Shown here in pieces: positions 35,629 through 41,280 of a stretch of 41,280 nt of DNA. The stretch's first letter is position 1. Each line of letters opens with the position of its first letter. Under the pieces are notes generated by a model. That model made no database searches and was not told the origin of the DNA. It saw only the letters and a program-made list of their open reading frames with translations. The DNA comes from CAYQVO01 sp964421085 (GTDB taxonomy: Bacteria; Bdellovibrionota_C; UBA2361; CAYQVO01): NCBI GenBank assembly GCA_964421085.1, contig CAYQVO010000035.1, positions 1 through 41,280 on the forward strand, in the 5' to 3' direction. A program made the position numbers and the translations under genes.

Positions 35629-37434
35629 ATGAAGCTGGAAGGGCGAAGGCCGGTTCCTGCGGTTCACAACAAGAAGGAGAATTTCTTCACCTTGCCGAGA
35701 CCACTTCTTTTCGAAATCTATAGTCAGCAGTCGAACTTCGAACTCTCTTCATGGACAGGGTTCGCCCGGAAAATATTCCGCTACCTCGGAATCTTTTCAT
35801 GCAGTTTCGATATCGAAGTTCTCATAAAAAAAGCCCAGGTCCGATTTTTCATCAGATGTGAAAAAGATCTCACGCAGCTCAGTTCCGAACTCTACCCTTT
35901 CATCGTCAGGCATCTGAAAGAACGAGTCGAGGATCTCGAAAAGGAAGCGGCTGGTATTACATTTCTCATGCATGTCAAGCAGGGCGAAAACCTCATGGCG
36001 CTCAGGGATCGGCAGGAGTTCAAGAGAAGCCGCACACTTTACCGTGCAAAGTTCAGCTTCCGAAAGGAGTTTGTGCTCCGTTACTGCATGGCGCACTTTT
36101 ATTTCGTCAAGGCCGATGGTTCGGTGTCAGTCGCTCCAAAGCTGATGGGAGAAACGGGACCGCTCAAGCTTCTCTCCATTAATTTCAACAGGTCTCTCAA
36201 TTACAGGAAAAAAACGGTTCCCCTGTTTCTCAAGCTGCAGAAAGCGGCTCATCTCTTCCAGAAGAGCAGCGATGACGCATTCCTCGAAGTGCTCGGCTTC
36301 CCGTATCTGCCGAGGAACGAATACTTCCCTCTCTCGGCATTCGAGATAAACAAGCACTCTCTGATTGTCGGTCAGACGGGCACAGGAAAGTCCAAGCTCA
36401 TCGAGCTTTTCGTGCAGGAAGTGCAGCGGCAGGGCGTGGCTGATCAATACAGCATTGTCGTACTCGATCCTCACGCGGCTCTTTATCAGGACTTTGTCAC
36501 TGAGTCGGTGAATATCGACTTCATCCGGACCGCATGCAGTCTCTTTTCGAGCGCGGGCGATGCAAACATCTCTACGGAACTTACGCTCCTTCTTTTCAAG
36601 ACTGTTGTGAGGGATCAGTTCAACCCGAAGATGGAGCGTGTCCTCAAGTACTCGCTTTATGTCCTCTATATGATCGGCCGGATGTCGCTTCTTGCGCTCA
36701 GGAAGTTCCTCACCGAACTCGAGTACAGGAAAAGTGTTCTCGCGGAACTCCCGGCCGAAAACGAAGTTGTCCTGGATTTCTTCTCAACCGACTTTATCGA
36801 GCTTCAGACCAAATATTACGAGCTTTCAATAATGCCGGTCCTCGTGCTGCTCGACGAACTTACTTTTCTGCCGGCAGGCAGTCTCGGCGACAACCGGGCC
36901 CTGAAGGACTTTCTGAACGACAACAGCCTTACGTTCCTGTCTCTCAACAAAATAATGCTCGGCGAAAAAGCGACAAGATTTCTTGCAGGGCTTCTGATTC
37001 AGCAGATCTTTCTTCTTGCACAGGGAAGAAATTTCAAAAAGAAAGTCATACTGATCATCGATGAGGTTTCGGTCGTTGAGAACGATGCTCTGAGCGCGAT
37101 GCTTTCGGAAGCCCGGAAGTTCGAACTCTCCCTCTTCCTGACTCAGCAGTACCTCACTCAGATCAATCCGGAACTCCTCAAGTCCGTCCTCACGAACGCC
37201 TACAACTACTTCGTTTTCCGGGTTTCCGAGGACGATGCCCGGCTTCTCGCAAAGAACCTGGAGATGGAATTCGGGCGCGAGACGCTCGAAGAGGCGAAGG
37301 AAAAAGGACAGAACGAAGAGGATTTGAAAGTGAAAATGATAACGACCTTGAACCCGAGGGAATGTCTTGTGCGGATTTACAGCGACGGCTGTTTCCATCC
37401 CTGCTTCAAGGCAAGGACTATCGATGTAATGTGA
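35629..37434 (+). CDS. HerA/VirB4-like P-loop ATPase (DUF87-type) with a novel N-terminal domain
   Basis: From the ATG at 35629 the protein is 601 residues with no signal peptide or membrane helix. Walker A is GQTGTGKS (248-255), preceded by the strand NKHSLIV as in HerA, TraD and VirB4 motors. Walker B is VILIIDE (473-479), and a following SLFLTQQYLTQI segment fits the conserved Q-containing sensor of this clan. The first 240 residues form a separate domain with alternating strands and basic helices that I cannot place. Such ATPases pump DNA or protein strands as hexamers. The next gene starts 7 bp downstream with GAGG inside the spacer, so the two are coupled. A conjugative coupling role is possible, but no relaxase or other type IV gene is visible here. 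Confidence 0.78.
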   Translation: MKLEGRRPVPAVHNKKENFFTLPRPLLFEIYSQQSNFELSSWTGFARKIFRYLGIFSCSFDIEVLIKKAQVRFFIRCEKDLTQLSSELYPFIVRHLKERVEDLEKEAAGITFLMHVKQGENLMALRDRQEFKRSRTLYRAKFSFRKEFVLRYCMAHFYFVKADGSVSVAPKLMGETGPLKLLSINFNRSLNYRKKTVPLFLKLQKAAHLFQKSSDDAFLEVLGFPYLPRNEYFPLSAFEINKHSLIVGQTGTGKSKLIELFVQEVQRQGVADQYSIVVLDPHAALYQDFVTESVNIDFIRTACSLFSSAGDANISTELTLLLFKTVVRDQFNPKMERVLKYSLYVLYMIGRMSLLALRKFLTELEYRKSVLAELPAENEVVLDFFSTDFIELQTKYYELSIMPVLVLLDELTFLPAGSLGDNRALKDFLNDNSLTFLSLNKIMLGEKATRFLAGLLIQQIFLLAQGRNFKKKVILIIDEVSVVENDALSAMLSEARKFELSLFLTQQYLTQINPELLKSVLTNAYNYFVFRVSEDDARLLAKNLEMEFGRETLEEAKEKGQNEEDLKVKMITTLNPRECLVRIYSDGCFHPCFKARTIDVM

Positions 37435-37441
37435 GGAAAAA

Positions 37442-38149
37442 ATGGATCGGAATTCACCTTCTCAAATGGTCAATTATATCTTCAAAGATGTTTTCGGTGT
37501 TGATAATCCCTTCTCCTTCGACGAGCTTATCAACCGGTTCTGCGAAAGCGTGCCTCTCCCGCGGCAGGTTCAATGCGCTCTTACGGGCGTTGAAACATGG
37601 ATAAGCCCTCTCGAGGTGACTAAAGCAGTAAACCCCGACGCATGCAGGAAAGAGCTCAAAATCGAAGACTGGCTGAAGCCGACGAAGCCGCTGAAAACAA
37701 TGGATGACGTACTCTCCGCGTGGAACGAGGTAAACTTTCAGAGCGCCGAAAAGGCAATGACTTCGACCAATGTGGAAAAGTCCGACAGCGTCATGGGCAG
37801 TTCCGATGTTTATTACAGCAGCCTCATAGGAAACAGCAAAAACATCTACTTCTCCTACAACAACTTCAACTGCACACATCTCGTGGCGAGCCGCGGCAAT
37901 AATTCATGTTCTCTCGGCGTCCGGATGATGGAGAGTGTTTACTGCTCGAGTGGATTTGCCGTGAATTTTTCGAACAAGTGCGCAAGATGTCTATGCGCAA
38001 ATGACTGTTTTGACCTTTACGATTGCCTGTTCTGCTACAATCTTGCTTCAAAGCGCTACTGCATTGCGAATATGCAGTATGAGAAGGCGGAATATCTGAA
38101 GATCCGTGAGATGGTGGTGAAGTGGATACTTGAGAATTTCGGACGGTGA
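37442..38149 (+). CDS. Cysteine-rich repeat protein coupled to the HerA-like ATPase
   Basis: The 235-residue protein starts 7 bp after the ATPase gene with a GAGG site. Residues 1-110 look helical, with W79 and W94 regions and no known domain. Residues about 113-212 are a short-period repeat in which S-x-x-V/I-Y-x-S and N-x-x-C steps recur (SSDVYYSSLIGNSKNIYFSY, SVYCSSGF), which is consistent with a beta-solenoid. The last part packs nine cysteines (144, 156, 168, 180, 183, 185, 189, 195, 198) and then KRYCIANMQYEKAEYLK. That closing pattern (C-x-N-L-x-x-K-x-Y-x-I-x-N-x-x-Y-x-K-x-E-Y) is one I recall from cysteine-rich proteins of Patescibacteria. Metal binding is likely; function is unknown. 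Confidence 0.7.
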   Translation: MDRNSPSQMVNYIFKDVFGVDNPFSFDELINRFCESVPLPRQVQCALTGVETWISPLEVTKAVNPDACRKELKIEDWLKPTKPLKTMDDVLSAWNEVNFQSAEKAMTSTNVEKSDSVMGSSDVYYSSLIGNSKNIYFSYNNFNCTHLVASRGNNSCSLGVRMMESVYCSSGFAVNFSNKCARCLCANDCFDLYDCLFCYNLASKRYCIANMQYEKAEYLKIREMVVKWILENFGR

Positions 38150-38355
38150 TTTTCCCAGCCGCCGTTTTTTCCCCCGTTGTTTCCGCGGTTGGAGTTTCAG
38201 GCGCGCGCCGCGCTGAATATTCGACATCAGTGCGCGAATGAAAAAGTCCATCCGCCCTTCGCGGATGGAAGGAACGGAAACAGCGTTGCGAATGACCGTA
38301 TCGGAACTTCGAAGTAATTCAGGCACCGACTGCTTCATTCTGTCAGGAGGTGGCT

Positions 38356-38475
38356 ATGGGGAGGAGATACTCGGCAAAGATTCGCACGGAAGTGCCCGGC
38401 AAGATATGTGGCGGCATTGCTGACGAGGTTTTCGGCAAAGACGAGAGATCTTTTCGCGTCACAAGACGGACATAA
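38356..38475 (+). CDS. Mini-ORF (39 aa) with strong Shine-Dalgarno, possible mobile-element remnant
   Basis: ATG at 38356 is preceded by AGGAGG at ideal distance, which is rare for a chance ORF. The product starts MGRRYSAKIRTEV, similar in style to the first residues of IS3-type OrfA proteins (R-R-Y-S-x-E-F), but the rest does not continue that match. It may be a truncated transposase start or a real small protein. Confidence 0.3.
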   Translation: MGRRYSAKIRTEVPGKICGGIADEVFGKDERSFRVTRRT

Positions 38476-38510
38476 ACATCGCCGCTTGCAGGAGTATGCG
38501 ACAAGGATTG

Positions 38511-38520
38511 NNNNNNNNNN
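38511..38520. other. Scaffold gap (10 N)
   Basis: Ten undetermined bases between contigs. Order and distance of the flanking sequence depend on scaffolding. Confidence 0.99.
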
Positions 38521-38745
38521 AAACAGCACGAGCGGCCCCGTGAAGAAGGATTTCGCAGTCAAGGCAGCTGAAAACCAGGCGGTAAAGGTCGGTCTTGGTG
38601 TGGGGCGCCCTGCCGCGTCTTCGACTTGCCTGGCACGGGAGAGTTTCCATATGCTCACACTCGAAAGAATCGAAGAAATTTGCCGGAAGTTTCTTCGAAC
38701 GAAGTCTTCTCCGTGGACAACGAGGACAAAAAGTCTCGGTAAGTA

Positions 38746-38976
38746 TCAACAGGCCACAACAAGGTAAGTGCAAACGAGCGCTGAAAAAATGCCTGGAATG
38801 ATTGAGTAAAATGAGCCAGTCTCATAAGAGTCAAATCCGAGATCCACGCGGGATACTGCGGGGTAGCCCGACAAGAGATGCTGCGGTTCGTCAATGGTTG
38901 GGGAATCAAGCCAGACGGACGACACCATGAGTGCGCCTCCAATGAGGGAATTGCATGATATCTTGAGGGGCAACAT
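38746..38976 (-). pseudogene. N-terminal remnant of a GT39-like membrane glycosyltransferase
   Basis: The 76-codon frame starts at 38976 and reads SNSLIGGALMVSS-type hydrophobic sequence, then SPTIDEPQHLLSGYPAVSRVDLG. A first membrane helix followed by T-x-D-E-x-x-H-L-x-x-G-Y and a short R-x-D step is the start of GT39/PMT-type mannosyl- or arabinosyl-transferases, which normally run 450-600 residues with the catalytic acidic residues in this first loop. Here the expected N-P-E-H-P-P-L segment does not follow and the frame ends soon after. It is either a decayed gene or a contig end joined wrongly. Confidence 0.5.
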
Positions 38977-39017
38977 TATTGACCCTGGTCGGGTCCGCTG
39001 TGGAAAAGAGGAAGGTG

Positions 39018-40679
39018 ATGCGTACGTCTCTGATCATCGCGCTTGTTGCAGCTGTTTCGCTGTTTGTTCTTCATGCCTGCTGGATACTTCTTCATGGATA
39101 CAATGTTCCCTATTCTGATGAATGGAACGCCATCGTGGAAGGACTGGCAAACTTGCAGGCCGGCCGGTTGCACCCCTTCGAGTGGGCGTTCCGCGATCAC
39201 AACGGGCACAGAATAGTCCTCACTAAGGTCTGCGCCTGCCTGATATGGCTGATCCTCGGCGAATACAACCCTGTGGTATCCATGCTGCTCGGCGCCTCGT
39301 TTCTTGCGCTCGCGGTTGGACTGCTCGTCTTCTCGCTTAGGGAAAAGAATTTTCCGCTGTGGAGCATCGTGACAGTGGCTCTTTTCTTCATGACTCCTGC
39401 GCAGCATGAGAATATCTTCTGGGGGTTCCAGACGCAGATTTACGGCGCGCTTGCTTTCTTTGTTGCGGCCCTGATTACTGAAAGAACCGGATTCCAGATT
39501 CTGTTCTCGGCTCTTTCAACACTATCGATGGGATCGGGCATCCTCGCATGGCCGGCCGTCGCGATCAAAAACACTTTCCTTTCAGGGTCATCGAGGAAGA
39601 CTCTCATATATGTGTGCGCGGGCACTCTTGTCCTCGCACTGCATCTTTCGACGCTCGACGCAGCCGGCCCCCGGATCGTCGATGCCGTTTTTGATGAGTC
39701 TTTCTGGCTCTGGATCCTTCTTGCTGCTGTGTATCCTCTCGACACCAGCTTTTCCTCCCTTTCAGTACACTTGAGTATTGCCGCTGTTGTCGCGGCCCAT
39801 CTGCTGCTTTGGTGCGCTCTGCTTCTCTCGCTTTACCTGTTCTGGGCGGGATTTGTGGTGCTCGCCGCGCTGTTTCGCCATCATGTGCCGTTCATTTCTT
39901 CCCGCTACGTCACGTATCTTCTGCTCGGAAGTGCCTGGCTTGCCTTGAGCGCCGCAATCGTACTCGGTCCGTCTTCAAACAGCCGGGTTCCCGCAAAACT
40001 GCTGGCGGCGTCGCTGCTGATTGCTGTTGCAGGAGGGGCAGGCGTTCGAGCATGGGAAGGCTGGAAAGAAGCGCTTTTTTTCTCGAGACAGAGATTTTAC
40101 ATGCTGCAGAACGTCGATCTCTATGTGAGGGCGGGAAAAGTTACCCGTAGCAAATCCGATATTCCCTATCCTGATCCGGAGTATCTCTTCGCCATATTGA
40201 GAATGAAGCCCATTCAGGACTTGCTTCCCTATCGGCATATGCGTCTCGAAATTCCGCCAGGCACAGAACCATTGGATGGAGCGCGGAAAACAGTTTCAAA
40301 GACTTTTCCGGTTGTCCCTCTTCAGTCTTTTGACTGCTATGCGCTCAGGCAGTCGTCACCTGTCGAGTCGCTTCATCTCGTTACTGCTGCTTTTCGCGCC
40401 TCGGGAATTGCGGGAGACTCGATTATCATTCCGGTGGCGGAGAAGGAAGGCGATATTTCTCTTCTTGAGCAGCAGCCTCGGGAGAGCCGGGTGGATTTGG
40501 AAAGGCATGTCATGGGGAGATGGATAATCGCGACTGCGTTTCTTCGCCCTGGACGTACGTATTCTGTCAGCGCTGAAGTCACCCGCCCCTCCGGCCCCGA
40601 TGGCCGAAGCTTTGTCTGCGACCCGCTCGTTACGAGCCATATTACAAGGCTTTTTGAATCGCTCAGGCCGCTGCTCTGA
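39018..40679 (+). CDS. Polytopic membrane protein, GT-C glycosyltransferase-like
   Basis: From the ATG at 39018 (site GAGGAAG) the product is 553 residues. A first membrane helix (SLIIALVAAVSLFVLHACWILL) leads into a periplasmic loop with PYSDEWNAIVEGLANLQAG and HPFEWAFRDHNGHRIVL. An early acidic pair (SDEW) after the first helix is the layout of lipid-linked-sugar GT-C enzymes. About nine more helices follow to near residue 350, then a soluble C-terminal domain of about 200 residues. No named family is recognised. It is transcribed away from the GT39-like remnant, and with the GT-B gene at 33-35 kb it suggests a glycan-related neighbourhood. The exact acceptor is unknown. Confidence 0.6.
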   Translation: MRTSLIIALVAAVSLFVLHACWILLHGYNVPYSDEWNAIVEGLANLQAGRLHPFEWAFRDHNGHRIVLTKVCACLIWLILGEYNPVVSMLLGASFLALAVGLLVFSLREKNFPLWSIVTVALFFMTPAQHENIFWGFQTQIYGALAFFVAALITERTGFQILFSALSTLSMGSGILAWPAVAIKNTFLSGSSRKTLIYVCAGTLVLALHLSTLDAAGPRIVDAVFDESFWLWILLAAVYPLDTSFSSLSVHLSIAAVVAAHLLLWCALLLSLYLFWAGFVVLAALFRHHVPFISSRYVTYLLLGSAWLALSAAIVLGPSSNSRVPAKLLAASLLIAVAGGAGVRAWEGWKEALFFSRQRFYMLQNVDLYVRAGKVTRSKSDIPYPDPEYLFAILRMKPIQDLLPYRHMRLEIPPGTEPLDGARKTVSKTFPVVPLQSFDCYALRQSSPVESLHLVTAAFRASGIAGDSIIIPVAEKEGDISLLEQQPRESRVDLERHVMGRWIIATAFLRPGRTYSVSAEVTRPSGPDGRSFVCDPLVTSHITRLFESLRPLL

Positions 40680-40799
40680 TAGTTTTCGCAAATGTGCGAT
40701 ATCGGACAGGGTAGTCAATCTGGCATGAGCTGACTTTTCCCAGGAATGTGATTTTCATACTGCGACGAATTCCAATATTCGCCGGGGCAAAAAGAGCGA

Positions 40800-41276
40800 T
40801 CAAGGCTCCAGCCCACGCTTTAAGACAGAGGTCACTCGGGCGGAAAGGTCGTGGGCATGCGGATTGTACAACTCGCGAATACCAGATTGACTACCCCATT
40901 CCCGGATTTCCGCAGGCAGGTGCTTTTGTTCCAGCGCGTATGCAGTGCGTATGTGGCCGGCCTCGGCAGCTGCGAGATCGCCGAGAAGTTTCCTTGTTTC
41001 TGCCTCAGATGTCCGCCCGGCTGCGAGAAGGTATAAGCGGTTGGCCTGCTTCTCCATCAGGGCTGCTTCTTCCCGGATACGCTCCAAGCCTAGGTTCTTA
41101 ACGAGCCACACTGGGCGCCTTCGGCAGAATCCCGTCACGTATTCCCGCTTGATGGGAGGTATCGTTGCTCCAAACTGCTTCCTGTACAGCTCGATAAGCT
41201 GCTGACGATGCAAGTTCTCTCGCGAGAAGTTGCCCCGATCGCCGTTAGGAATTGATTCGGTGGACTCGGTACACAT
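40800..41276 (-). CDS. Truncated ferritin-like (MbfA/rubrerythrin-type) protein
   Basis: The 158-codon ORF contains the middle of an MbfA-type ferritin-like protein: ENLHRQQLIELYRKQFG (with an E-x-x-H motif), IPPIKREYVTGFCRRRPVWLVKNLG, EEAALMEKQANRLYLLAAG and LLGDLAAAEAGH (a second E-x-x-H). In intact members a further helix pair precedes this and a membrane VIT1/CCC1 domain follows. Both are missing: the first 15 residues look unrelated and the C-terminus ends soon after the ferritin helices. The iron-binding site would be incomplete. It lies four bases from the right edge, so the real start may be outside the window. Confidence 0.6.
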   Translation of the reverse strand: MCTESTESIPNGDRGNFSRENLHRQQLIELYRKQFGATIPPIKREYVTGFCRRRPVWLVKNLGLERIREEAALMEKQANRLYLLAAGRTSEAETRKLLGDLAAAEAGHIRTAYALEQKHLPAEIREWGSQSGIRELYNPHAHDLSARVTSVLKRGLEP

Positions 41277-41280
41277 CTCC

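Larger units (their letters stand above)
38150..38745. other. Gene-poor, gap-containing stretch
   Basis: No full gene is supported. A very weak stem overlaps the stop of the cysteine-rich gene and is followed by a T run (about 38144-38172). The N run at 38511-38520 interrupts any frame, and frames on both sides are not recognisable. A mini-ORF with a strong ribosome site is listed separately. Confidence 0.55.

Noticed and set aside
35629..37434. Type IV secretion or conjugation locus
   Set aside because: Only one ATPase is present, with no relaxase, VirB-like membrane genes or oriT-like sequence in the window.

Overview
The window is a draft-assembly scaffold: there are four N runs at 18899-18920, 33367-33376, 33627-33636 and 38511-38520. 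It appears to come from an uncultured, free-living, diderm (Gram-negative) bacterium of moderate GC. The diderm call rests on a plug-less outer-membrane barrel protein with a FecR domain, a BamE-like lipoprotein-type fold, a YceI-like periplasmic protein and many signal peptides. Threonine-proline linkers, the FecR plus CHASE2-cyclase pair, and PD40 and carboxypeptidase-regulatory-like repeats are features I associate with poorly cultured phyla, but the phylum cannot be fixed from this sequence.

Left part (1-9779, metabolism). On the minus strand, lpdA, lipB and a fused alpha/beta 2-oxoacid dehydrogenase E1 (cut by the left edge) form a lipoate-dependent dehydrogenase operon. On the plus strand follow a YceI-like protein, a small BamE-like protein, an unusual ATP-grasp-like protein with an N-terminal cysteine cluster, the Entner-Doudoroff/hexuronate pair KDPG aldolase plus KDG kinase (with a clear terminator), and a class I/II aminotransferase.

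Middle (9829-26010, envelope and signalling). An exported transglutaminase-like protein is convergent with a roughly 1,470-residue secreted multi-repeat protein. Next comes a FecR-TPR-barrel fusion, broken by a scaffold gap and transcribed divergently from a CHASE2-adenylate cyclase. A REP-associated (Y1, HUH) transposase follows, bounded by an inverted GGGTGTCC-type motif. Then come a zinc-free quinone-oxidoreductase-like MDR enzyme and a PAS hybrid histidine kinase. The 750-bp gap at 26.0-26.76 kb has no convincing gene but holds two hairpins and four more copies of the transposase-associated motif.

Right part (26761-41280). Six closely packed minus-strand genes form one operon: FHA protein, Ser/Thr kinase with a membrane anchor, two secreted proteins that look like paralogues, an RluA-type pseudouridine synthase and a ZIP metal transporter. 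Downstream on the plus strand is a tandem GT-B glycosyltransferase interrupted by two gaps. It is followed by the most unusual locus: a HerA/VirB4-like ATPase tightly coupled to a cysteine-rich repeat protein resembling proteins I associate with Patescibacteria/CPR genomes. The 38.15-39.0 kb stretch is scrambled. It holds a scaffold gap, an SD-equipped mini-ORF and an N-terminal remnant of a GT39-like membrane glycosyltransferase. A polytopic GT-C-like membrane protein and a truncated ferritin-like (MbfA-type) ORF close the window. No tRNA, rRNA or CRISPR array was seen.
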